Positions 1-5,838 of a stretch of 14,739 bases of DNA are shown piece after piece; within the stretch, counting starts at the first letter, position 1, and every line of letters begins with the position of its first letter. The notes below the pieces were generated by a model. That model worked only from the letters and a program-made list of their open reading frames with translations, made no database searches and had not been told where the DNA came from. The DNA comes from JBEKYD01 sp052325345 (GTDB taxonomy: Bacteria; Acidobacteriota; Terriglobia; Bryobacterales; Bryobacteraceae): positions 1 through 14,739 of the forward strand of contig JBKQVG010000032.1 of NCBI GenBank assembly GCA_052325345.1, read 5' to 3'. Both the position numbers and the translations under genes were made by a program.

Positions 1-110
1 TTGCAAAGGCGTCGCAGGCCCCATCTGCGTTTGGCAATGCCGTAAACGATTTCATACGTATGGCTCCGATTTTGGCCCCTGGCGTGCATGAATGTCCCTG
101 ACTCATGAGA

Positions 111-116
111 GGAGGG
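111..116 (+). promoter_or_regulatory. Shine-Dalgarno site for the korD-like ferredoxin gene
   Basis: GGAGGG lies six bases before the ATG at 123. An in-frame ATG at 105 lies upstream of this site and would put the Shine-Dalgarno inside the coding region, so 123 is the better start. Confidence 0.7.
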
Positions 117-122
117 TCGCAC

Positions 123-341
123 ATGGCCAAGGGTTTCGTATCGATTACTGTGGAACGCTGCAAGGGCTGCGGCTTCTGTGTCGAATTCTGTCCCACCCAT
201 GTTCTCGCGCTTTCATCTGCTTATAATTCCAAGGGTTATCACGCACCCCATGTCGTGTCAGCCGAAAAATGCAGTGGCTGCGACTTGTGCGGAATGTACT
301 GCCCGGACTTCGCCATCTTTGGGGCGCGCCATGCACGCTGA
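123..341 (+). CDS. 2-oxoacid:ferredoxin oxidoreductase, ferredoxin-type delta subunit (KorD-like)
   Basis: A small 72-residue bacterial-type 2[4Fe-4S] ferredoxin. Two cysteine clusters are visible: C13-x2-C16-x2-C19-x3-C23-P and C50-x2-C53-x2-C56-x3-C60-P. In the 2-oxoglutarate/2-oxoacid:ferredoxin oxidoreductase family such a subunit passes electrons from the thiamine-diphosphate catalytic core to ferredoxin, and it is usually encoded just before the alpha (korA) and beta (korB) subunits. Here an alpha-subunit start overlaps its stop codon (ATG at 331, TGA at 339-341), which fits that order. The alpha subunit is broken after about 64 residues and no beta subunit follows, so a working complex cannot be encoded here as assembled. 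Third-position GC is about 61% by hand count, clearly below most of the window. The family is clear; the exact 2-oxoacid substrate is inference. Confidence 0.85.
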   Translation: MAKGFVSITVERCKGCGFCVEFCPTHVLALSSAYNSKGYHAPHVVSAEKCSGCDLCGMYCPDFAIFGARHAR

Positions 342-834
342 CCCCAAAGGCGTTCTCACCGGTGTTCACTTTCTCGACGGTGACCATGCGTGCTGTGAGG
401 GAGCGCTCGCAGCCGGTGCGCGATTTAGCGCAGGTTACCCGATCACTCCTTCCACCGAGGTGGTCGAACGGTTTGCGTCGAGAATTCCAACAGTTGGCGG
501 CATCTTCATCCAGATGGAGGATGATGATACCGTCTACGTGGTGCCTATCAAGAGCGACTCGGAGCACTTTCCGCCCGAGGGCAAGCTGCGCGTGTACCGC
601 AGCCGGACGGGCGGCAACGAGTGGGAGCCCCTCACCCAAGGTCTGCCGCAGCGCGACTGCTACGTGAACGTGTTGCGGGAGGCCATGGCCGTGGATTCGC
701 TGGATGAGTGCGGCGTATACTTCGGCACAACCGGTGGCCAGGTGTACGCGTCCGCCGTCGCCGGAGACCACTGGGCTTCCATCGTGCGCGATCTTCCGGC
801 CGTGCTTTCGGTCGAGGTACAGACGCTCGCATGA
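331..834 (+). pseudogene. Chimeric reading frame: KorA N-terminus joined in frame to a BNR/sialidase-like C-terminus
   Basis: One open frame of 167 residues made from two unrelated families. Residues 1-64 match the start of a 2-oxoacid:ferredoxin oxidoreductase alpha subunit: GVLTG, HACCEGALAAG, the typical GYPITPSTE motif and the end QMED. From residue 65 the frame reads as the last ~100 residues of a BNR/WD40-like exo-sialidase-type propeller: DTVYVVPIKSD, GKLRVYRSRTGG, DCYVNVLREAM, GVYFGTTGGQVYAS and DLPAVLSVEVQTL. The change falls in GATGATGAT at 520-528, where both partners could carry the same bases. The thiamine and core domains of KorA and most of the propeller are missing, so neither function is likely. 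The stop overlaps the next gene as ATGA (831-834). A contig mis-join with microhomology is the simplest explanation; a real deletion fusion is the alternative. Confidence 0.75.
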
Positions 835-1196
835 TCCACGTCATCCTGCCGGCGCACCTGCGGACGCTGGCGCGCTTGCCCGGCGAAGTCGAGCTCGATG
901 TCGGGCCGCCGGTCACGCAGCGCTCGATCCTGGACGCGCTCGAAGCGCGCTATCCCATGCTGCGCGGCACCATTCGCGACCAGGTTACCGGACAGTGCCG
1001 GCCGTACGTAAGATTCTTCGCCTGCGAGCGGGATCTGTCTCATGAGTCTCCCGACGCTCCGCTGCCCGATGCGGTGGCAGCCGGGTCCGAACCATTTCTC
1101 ATCGTCGGCGCCATCGCCGGCGGGTCCGGGCCTGTTTCTCAATCGCGAAGTAACTCAAGGAGGAACGATGGAACTGAATCCTTATCTCGGTTTTGA
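831..1196 (+). CDS. MoaD/ThiS family ubiquitin-like sulfur-carrier-type protein with C-terminal extension
   Basis: Residues 1-98 have the MoaD/ThiS beta-grasp pattern: a starting beta strand (MIHVILPAHLRTLA), an LDALEARYP helix and an end in VGAIAGG. Members of this fold carry sulfur as a thiocarboxylate on a C-terminal Gly-Gly. Here Gly97-Gly98 is followed by 23 more polar residues before the stop, and that tail overlaps the next gene by 29 bases. The tail looks like read-through rather than a domain, so either the stop has been lost, a sequencing indel is present, or the protein would need trimming. The ATG overlaps the TGA of the preceding BNR fragment, which indicates translational coupling. 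From memory, MoaD-like genes often directly follow BNR/sialidase-like genes in bacteria; the function of that pair is unknown. A role in molybdopterin or thiamine synthesis is not supported by any neighbour. Confidence 0.72.
   Translation: MIHVILPAHLRTLARLPGEVELDVGPPVTQRSILDALEARYPMLRGTIRDQVTGQCRPYVRFFACERDLSHESPDAPLPDAVAAGSEPFLIVGAIAGGSGPVSQSRSNSRRNDGTESLSRF
1157..1163 (+). promoter_or_regulatory. Strong Shine-Dalgarno site for the PhnB-like gene
   Basis: AAGGAGG lies four bases before the ATG at 1168. It selects this start over in-frame upstream starts such as the one at 1042, which would add a 42-residue leader of no family character. Confidence 0.75.
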
Positions 1197-1578
1197 CGGA
1201 CAATGCGAGGCGGCTTTCCGCTTCTACGAGCAGTGCCTCGGCGGAAAGATCACGTTCATGGCGACCTACGCGGGCACTCCAGCGGAGGAGCAGGTGCCGG
1301 CGGAATGGCGCGGCAGGATCATCCACGCCACTCTCGCGTTGGGCGCCCGGATGCTGCAGGGCGGCGACCCTCCGCCGGGCCGTTATCAGAAGCCGCAAGG
1401 CTTCTCCGTATCGCTGCAAGTGAAGGACCCGCCGGAGGCGGAGCGCATCTTTCACGCCCTGGCGGAAAACGGAAAAGTAACCATGCCGATCCAGCCGACC
1501 TTCTGGTCCCCCCGCTTTGGCATGCTCGTCGATCGCTTCGGCATCCCGTGGATGATCAACTGCGAGCAGGCGGCGTGA
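1168..1578 (+). CDS. PhnB-like VOC superfamily protein (glyoxalase/bleomycin-resistance fold)
   Basis: A 136-residue single-domain protein of the PhnB/YjdN-like branch of the vicinal oxygen chelate superfamily. Visible hallmarks are the opening LNPYLGFDGQCEAAFRFYE, the central IIHATLALGARMLQGGD and the closing TFWSPRFGMLVDRFGIPWMIN, all characteristic of this branch. The length is normal for the family and the protein looks intact and cytoplasmic. VOC proteins bind a metal and rearrange or resist small molecules, but most PhnB-like members have no proven substrate, so none is assigned here. The start is fixed by a strong Shine-Dalgarno and by the family N-terminus. The gene overlaps the extended tail of the MoaD-like gene by 29 bases and may be co-transcribed with it. 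Confidence 0.85.
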   Translation: MELNPYLGFDGQCEAAFRFYEQCLGGKITFMATYAGTPAEEQVPAEWRGRIIHATLALGARMLQGGDPPPGRYQKPQGFSVSLQVKDPPEAERIFHALAENGKVTMPIQPTFWSPRFGMLVDRFGIPWMINCEQAA

Positions 1579-1623
1579 GCGAAGGGCTTGGCGGTTGCAG
1601 GGAAAGAGAGCGGGCGCGCACTC

Positions 1624-1842
1624 TCAGGCTGCTTCGTGGATCGGCTCGTGATGCAGCCGCATGAGGTCGTCGGCCATTAGAGCAAGGGAGGCGTAGGTCC
1701 TGCCGCTGTCGTCGCTGAACTCTACCTCGAAAACTCCGGGAGCGAGAACTTCGACGACCGTACCCACCTGGCCACGGACGAGGCCGGCCTCAGGCACGTC
1801 CCGCACCAAAGCGACCACCGAGAGGAGTAAGGGGTCAGCCAT
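1624..1842 (-). CDS. DUF4926 domain protein
   Basis: A 72-residue protein with the DUF4926 pattern: LLSVVALVRDVPEAGLVRGQVGTVVEVL, then an FEVEFSDDSGRTYASLAL stretch, a small beta-barrel-like fold of unknown biochemical function. The ATG at 1842 is chosen because the family N-terminus begins there (MADPLLLSVVALV). The same frame extends to 2013, but that upstream part belongs to a decayed neighbour. No convincing Shine-Dalgarno is visible. From memory, DUF4926 genes are often found next to DUF6883 genes, and a frameshifted DUF6883 remnant does sit immediately upstream (1857-2013). The pair has been suspected of being toxin/immunity- or toxin/antitoxin-like, which is inference only. The gene is convergent with the PhnB-like gene, 45 bases away. 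Confidence 0.72.
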   Translation of the reverse strand: MADPLLLSVVALVRDVPEAGLVRGQVGTVVEVLAPGVFEVEFSDDSGRTYASLALMADDLMRLHHEPIHEAA

Positions 1843-1856
1843 TCGTATACTCAATT

Positions 1857-2013
1857 CTATAGTACATAACAGGTCGTCAGCCGGGGAAGACCGTCGTTTG
1901 TCGGTACGATCCAGACACTGCGTACACGGGCGCGCCTGCCGGAGCGGAGTTTTCGAAATCGATGGTGTAACGAGTTCCGACACCATGGCGCGCCCGGAGT
2001 TCGGCAGTTCCAC
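1857..2013 (-). pseudogene. Decayed DUF6883-like gene remnant
   Basis: On the minus strand three pieces of a DUF6883-like protein appear in different frames. One frame opens with VELPNSGRAMV (GTG at 2013), resembling the usual family start. A second gives GTRYTIDFENSAPAG, resembling the strand before the C-terminal motif. A third ends RARVRSVWIVPTNDGLPRLTTCYVL (last stretch RLTTCYVL, stop TAG at 1857-1859), the typical DUF6883 C-terminus. Between the first two pieces about 50 expected residues are absent, and a single-base shift near 1938-1946 separates the last two. The gene is therefore both deleted and frameshifted. It ends 14 bases before the DUF4926 start, the arrangement expected of the intact pair. 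Family recognition is from memory of the motif and should be checked with a profile search. Confidence 0.5.
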
Positions 2014-2074
2014 GAGGAAATGTTAGCACCGAGCCTTTTCCTGGCAGGGCGTTCCGCGCGCGGCGAAGCCGCCG

Positions 2075-2080
2075 TAGAAT
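2075..2080 (+). promoter_or_regulatory. Candidate -10 element for the ACT/DUF5612 gene
   Basis: TAGAAT (five of six matches to TATAAT) within ccgccgTAGAATaag lies 11 bases before the ATG at 2092. No good -35 is seen 16-18 bases upstream. If it is used, the transcript leader would be only a few bases long or absent. Confidence 0.3.
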
Positions 2081-2091
2081 AAGAACGTCCC

Positions 2092-2751
2092 ATGGAGAGT
2101 CGAATCATTGGAGTTCTTGTCGAAGCCAGCGGCAGAACCGGCGTGCTGCACCAGGTAACCGGAGTGATTGCCGCCCACCAGGGAGACATTACTTCGGTGG
2201 AGATCCTGTCCAACTGGCCGGCCGAAGATCGTACCTATTATGAAGTGGTCCTGTCCACGGACCCGGATCCCCTGGTGGCCGATCTACGCAGACTGCCTGT
2301 CGTGACCAAGGTCGAACTGGTGCAGACCATGGGCCAGATTTACGGCAAACGGGTCTTGATCATAGGCGGCGGCGCGCAGGTAGGCCAGGTGGCCATTGGC
2401 GCCGTCTCCGAAGCCGACCGTCACAATATCCGCGGCGAGCACATTTCGGTGGACACCATCCCGCTGGTTGGCGAGCAGGTGCTGGCCGCCGCCGTCCGCG
2501 CCGTGCCGCGCCTGCCGCGGGTCAAGGCGCTGGTGATGGCGGGGGCGCTGATGGGCGGCGACATCGCGGCGGCCGTCCGTGAAGTGCGTGCGCAGGGCTT
2601 GCTGGTGATCAGTCTGAATATGGCCGGCAGCGTGCCCGAGGAAGCCGACCTGGTTGTCAGCGACCCCGTCCAGGCCGGCGTGATGGCCGTCATGGCCGTT
2701 GCCGATACCGCCAAATTCAACATCGCGCGTCTGAAGGGTAGGTCGTTCTAA
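2092..2751 (+). CDS. ACT domain protein with C-terminal DUF5612 domain
   Basis: A 219-residue cytoplasmic protein. Residues ~3-80 form an ACT domain: RIIGVLVEASGRTGVLHQVTGVIAAHQGDITSV, then a YYEVVLSTD strand and PVVTKVELVQTMG. ACT domains usually bind amino acids and control enzymes or transcription. Residues ~85-219 resemble DUF5612: a glycine-rich VLIIGGGAQVGQVAIGAVSEADRHN, ISVDTIPLVGE, a VMAGALMGGDIAAAVREV stretch and a DLVVSDPVQAGVMAVMAV end. DUF5612 proteins with an N-terminal ACT domain are best known from methanogenic archaea and have no proven activity. The gene stands alone, convergent with the minus-strand ABC operon. The ATG is preceded by a TAGAAT but has little Shine-Dalgarno. 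It is probably a small-molecule-responsive regulator; that role is inference. Confidence 0.78.
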   Translation: MESRIIGVLVEASGRTGVLHQVTGVIAAHQGDITSVEILSNWPAEDRTYYEVVLSTDPDPLVADLRRLPVVTKVELVQTMGQIYGKRVLIIGGGAQVGQVAIGAVSEADRHNIRGEHISVDTIPLVGEQVLAAAVRAVPRLPRVKALVMAGALMGGDIAAAVREVRAQGLLVISLNMAGSVPEEADLVVSDPVQAGVMAVMAVADTAKFNIARLKGRSF

Positions 2752-2881
2752 CGCAGTCCCCAGCCGCGTCGAGTGTCCGAACTCCTGATGTCATCCCGGC
2801 ATTTCGCGCGGCCAGGGAAAATGAGCCGACCCATTTGGCACGCACGGTGTGGGGCTTGACCCATCCGTCCGCGCAGGTTCA
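2752..2881. other. Intergenic gap between convergent genes
   Basis: This 130-base stretch separates the ends of two converging genes. I see no gene, no strong hairpin with a T-run and no repeat in it. Confidence 0.5.
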
Positions 2882-3679
2882 CTATCGCGGGCTCACGACG
2901 TAATCTTTGAAGTAGCTGGTGCTATCGGTTTTCGACCACAGGCCGACCTTGCCGGCAACCGGCGGGCGGATCACCGGATTGTTGGCGGGGTACAAGTCCG
3001 CGTTCGGCGGACCTCTCCTGCCTGCCCGCGGCTCGCTGCCGAGAGTGTACTCCAGCGCCGAAGTGCCGTCGAGCCAGGCCTCGAAGCTGGCTCCATCCAC
3101 CGTCATCTTCAGCTCGTGCCAACTGTTCCGGTCGAGCATAAACGGCTTGGCGCGATCGCTGAACCGGATGTTCCGCCTGATGCCGTTGTGGAATTCCCAT
3201 AGCGCGACGTTGTTCTCGGTGTCGTTGTAGCGGACCGCCAGCCAGTCGCCGTTCGGCTTCACATTGAAGAGAATGCCGGAGCAGCGGTCCGAGTCGCCGC
3301 CGATGGTCTTGAACTTCACGCTGATGGCGCCGTTCGAGAAATTGTCGACGCTCTTGAGAACCGCGACCGGATAGTAGGCGAACTGCTTGGCGTTGTCCAT
3401 CAGCTCCTCGTTCGACGTGCCGTATAGCTTACGCGCCGTTTGGAGCAGTAGCTTGGTGGGATTATCCTTGCTGGCGACCCATGGCCGGCCGTCGAGCATG
3501 ATCACTTTTTCGCCGCCTTCTTGCGCGACCACCCACGTTCCGACAATCGGTTCGAACACCACCGGCGGCTTGCCGGCCTGCTCGCGGCTAAGATCGACCT
3601 TGATCTCCGCGGCGCTGGCCGCCGCGGCTAGAACAACGGCGCTAAAAAGAATCAATCCACATTGAGTGACTGCCTTCAT
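2882..3679 (-). CDS. Secreted concanavalin/LamG-fold protein (DUF1080-like)
   Basis: A 265-residue exported protein. Residues 1-23 form a signal peptide (positive start MK, hydrophobic ILFSAVVLAAAA, cleavage expected after ASA). The remainder reads as one jellyroll domain of the LamG / 3-keto-disaccharide hydrolase (DUF1080)-like type: GAISVKFKTIGG, CSGILFNVKPNGDWLAVRYND, NSWHELKMTVDG, SFEAWLDGT and the C-terminal AGKVGLWSKTDSTSYFKDYVV. Such domains bind or cleave carbohydrate. No catalytic pair can be pointed out with confidence, so a binding protein is as likely as an enzyme. The ATG at 3679 overlaps the stop of the upstream ABC permease as ATGA, so the two are translationally coupled. The context suggests the protein works with, or is exported alongside, the transporter. 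Confidence 0.75.
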   Translation of the reverse strand: MKAVTQCGLILFSAVVLAAAASAAEIKVDLSREQAGKPPVVFEPIVGTWVVAQEGGEKVIMLDGRPWVASKDNPTKLLLQTARKLYGTSNEELMDNAKQFAYYPVAVLKSVDNFSNGAISVKFKTIGGDSDRCSGILFNVKPNGDWLAVRYNDTENNVALWEFHNGIRRNIRFSDRAKPFMLDRNSWHELKMTVDGASFEAWLDGTSALEYTLGSEPRAGRRGPPNADLYPANNPVIRPPVAGKVGLWSKTDSTSYFKDYVVSPR

Positions 3680-5004
3680 TTGAACCTCTTTCGTACCAGT
3701 ATTCCGCTGACCAGGATCAGTCCTGGCCAGACGCCATAGAAAACCACGCCCGCGCCTTTTGGGGGCACGGCGAGCGGATGCCCGCGAAAAACCTCCTCGT
3801 CGTTCTCCGCGGGTGGCGCGACCCTGGCGAGCGAGTAAATCGCTTCCAGCACGGCTTCGGCCGTGGTCGCGCGGCTCATCGTCCTGCGCCCGCCCAGATC
3901 GTACCAGATCTCCCCATACCCGGCGCTGGTCTGTTCGAAAAGCCCGATCGACGTGCCGGATACATACCGCACCTGGAGTTTCGGCATGATGCGGCGCAAC
4001 TTCGAAAGCGCGCGATGCTCCAGATCGTCCCGCCGGGGATCCTCCGGCGCGAGATGCACCTCGATCCGCAGGGGTGCGTGGATCCGGCTGAGGGCCCGCT
4101 CGTCGCTTTCGGAAAACGAGTTACCGCGAGCTTCCGAAGTATCCCAACTTGCGTTGAGAAACATACACGTGAAGATGCTGCCGGCCGCAAGCGCGCCGAT
4201 GCCGGCCGATTCGTACACCCGGCGGCGTATACGGATGCCGAGCCGCATCCAGACCGCCGCGATACCGAGGCCCGCCAGCGTCAGCACCACCGTGATCAGC
4301 ACGGTATCGAGCCGCAGCAGGCCGTGCTGGAATTCCGCCACCATGGCGGCGGGCGTATACCTGGCGGCTTGCTCCCACCAGCCGCCTTGGATGGCGCCGA
4401 AGAAACTCACAATCCACGTGCCCACCGTGATGCCGAGCGTCAGGATCGCCGCCGTCGAGGGATGTTCCGCCAGCGCCGCCATGGCGGCGGCAACTCCGAT
4501 CGTAAGCCCCGCGTTCAGCACGTGGCCCAAGGTCAGAGTGATCATTTCGGGCGCATAGATCGGGCCGCCGTAGCTTTTCCATAAAAAGATAGCGCTCAGG
4601 GGCGCCAGCATCGCCACCAGCCAACCCGCCAGCAATACCATCGCCTTCACCATAATGCGAGCGAAGGATGACATCCCTTGCTGGACTTCCAGCTTGAGCG
4701 CGCCGCTCCGCCGGTCACCCGCCACCAGGCCGATCGCAACGAACGGCAGCAGGAAGACCGCGGCCAGTTCGCAGGCGCTGAAGGTGGGCGCCCAAACCCC
4801 GATTAGTGGCGATAAAGCCTCGCCGACGCCGGCCGACGTTCCGTTCAGACCGCTCACTTCCGCGTAGGTCCGGACGGCGCTGATGAAGGATACCCCCGCG
4901 AGCGGTCCCATGGCGAAGAGCAACACCCACCATGCCCTTGACGTAATGAGTTCACGGCATTCCTTGTCCACCAGCCATAACCGTGGCGTGCGCCACCGAA
5001 GCAA
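3676..5004 (-). CDS. ABC-2-type transporter permease with a soluble GldG-like domain
   Basis: The membrane partner of the upstream ABC ATPase. From a TTG start at 5004 it has 442 residues. A leader (LLRWRTPRLWLVDKECRELI) is typical of ABC-2 permeases, in which an amphipathic KE-REL stretch precedes the first helix. About six hydrophobic segments follow in the first ~290 residues, then one around IGALAAGSIFTCMFL. Next comes a polar region of ~120 residues (ALSRIHAPLRIEVHLAPEDPRR, KLRRIMPKLQVRYV, GEIWYDLGGRR) resembling the GldG/ABC-auxiliary soluble domain, then a final helix (GVVFYGVWPGLILVSGILV). The start is uncertain: the frame stays open to 5130 inside the ATPase gene, an ATG lies at 5082, and no clear Shine-Dalgarno is seen. 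The stop overlaps the ATG of the secreted protein. The substrate is unknown; export or cell-surface assembly is more likely than import because no binding protein is present. Confidence 0.78.
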   Translation of the reverse strand: MLRWRTPRLWLVDKECRELITSRAWWVLLFAMGPLAGVSFISAVRTYAEVSGLNGTSAGVGEALSPLIGVWAPTFSACELAAVFLLPFVAIGLVAGDRRSGALKLEVQQGMSSFARIMVKAMVLLAGWLVAMLAPLSAIFLWKSYGGPIYAPEMITLTLGHVLNAGLTIGVAAAMAALAEHPSTAAILTLGITVGTWIVSFFGAIQGGWWEQAARYTPAAMVAEFQHGLLRLDTVLITVVLTLAGLGIAAVWMRLGIRIRRRVYESAGIGALAAGSIFTCMFLNASWDTSEARGNSFSESDERALSRIHAPLRIEVHLAPEDPRRDDLEHRALSKLRRIMPKLQVRYVSGTSIGLFEQTSAGYGEIWYDLGGRRTMSRATTAEAVLEAIYSLARVAPPAENDEEVFRGHPLAVPPKGAGVVFYGVWPGLILVSGILVRKRFK

Positions 5005-5029
5005 CCGTGAAGCTATTCTTCCGTTGACC

Positions 5030-5755
5030 CTACGTGAGCGCAAGAAATACCTCTTCGAGGTCTTCGCATGGCCGCGACCCATCGTGCGCCGCGGCCAGCG
5101 CCGCCAGCTCCTGAACCGTGCCTTCGCCACGCACTTGTCCGGCGCTGAGCAGGACGAACCGGTCGCAGAAGCGCGCGGCGTCGCCGATTTGGTGAATCGA
5201 GAGGAACAGCGTCCTCCCCCGGGCGGCGTGTGTCCGCAAGGCGGCCGCGGTGTCGCGGGCCTGGCGCAGGTCGAGCCCTTCGAAAGGCTCGTCGATGAGC
5301 AGCGCCGGCTGCGGCGTCAGCAGGCCGATGGCAAGAAGTACCCGCTTCCGCTGGCCCTTCGAGAGCGCGCCCACCGGTTGCCGCAGCAACTCGTCGAGAT
5401 CGAGCTGCCCGATCACCTCATCGCGAAGATCGGCCCGGCCGCCCAGGAAACCGATGGTGAAGTCCAGTGCCCATCGCACGGACTGCTTCGGCCAGGGGGC
5501 GATGCCGTCGGGGACATAAAACAGCAGCGAAGGCAGTTCCCGCGCCAGGAGCGGCCGCCCGCCGGCGTGCATCGTGCCGCTGTCGCGCGGCAATACTCCC
5601 GCGATGCACTCGAACAGCGTGGACTTGCCGGCGCCGTTCGGGCCGATGAGCCCGAGCACTTCACCGGCGCGCACCTCGAAGCTGACGTCCGCCAGCGCCG
5701 CAATCCGGCCAAATCTCTTGGAAAGGCCTTTGACCTCAAACAGCATTGCCTTCAT
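5030..5755 (-). CDS. ABC transporter ATP-binding protein
   Basis: A 241-residue ABC ATPase of the ABC-2 exporter type. Walker A is GPNGAGKST at 38-46, the signature LSKGQ is at 131-135, Walker B ALLIDEP is at 151-157, the D-loop GLD follows and the switch histidine is H188 (SIHQ). At the Q-loop position the sequence reads FYVPDG with no obvious glutamine, as also happens in some ABC-2 family ATPases. The ATG at 5755 is preferred because the family N-terminus (LFEVKGLSKRFG) begins four residues later; ATG 5746 is also possible and the frame is open to 5830. The stop lies about 25 bases before the favoured permease start. This is the first gene of a minus-strand operon with the permease and the secreted jellyroll protein, divergent from the protease gene across 83 bases. 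Confidence 0.88.
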   Translation of the reverse strand: MKAMLFEVKGLSKRFGRIAALADVSFEVRAGEVLGLIGPNGAGKSTLFECIAGVLPRDSGTMHAGGRPLLARELPSLLFYVPDGIAPWPKQSVRWALDFTIGFLGGRADLRDEVIGQLDLDELLRQPVGALSKGQRKRVLLAIGLLTPQPALLIDEPFEGLDLRQARDTAAALRTHAARGRTLFLSIHQIGDAARFCDRFVLLSAGQVRGEGTVQELAALAAAHDGSRPCEDLEEVFLALT

Positions 5756-5806
5756 CAGAATAGCTGCGTCACGGCCGGCAGGCAAACGCGCGGGACGGCG
5801 CCAGCG

Positions 5807-5812
5807 TATAAT
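5807..5812 (+). promoter_or_regulatory. Candidate -10 element of the sedolisin protease gene
   Basis: A perfect TATAAT in gcgTATAATcg lies 26 bases before the ATG at 5839, in the 83-base region between divergent genes. The matching -35 position (around 5784-5789) reads CAAACG, a poor match. Its reverse strand reads ATTATA, so the divergent operon could use overlapping bases, but no well-spaced -35 for that direction is seen. Confidence 0.45.
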
Positions 5813-5838
5813 CGTGGAGACATTTTTCAAGCGCCGCC

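Noticed and set aside
31..59. TTGGCA...CATACG promoter before the ferredoxin gene
   Set aside because: The -10 matches only three of six positions; not better than chance in this region.
178..330. Upstream extension of the KorA-like frame to an ATG at 178
   Set aside because: It overlaps the ferredoxin gene in another frame and has no KorA similarity; the family start is near 331.
1606..1625. Possible terminator hairpin GAGAG...CTCTC between convergent genes
   Set aside because: Only five base pairs around a ten-base loop and no T-run.
5803..5830. Minus-strand promoter TTGAAA...TATACG for the ABC operon
   Set aside because: The spacer is only 14 bases, too short for a standard sigma-70 promoter.
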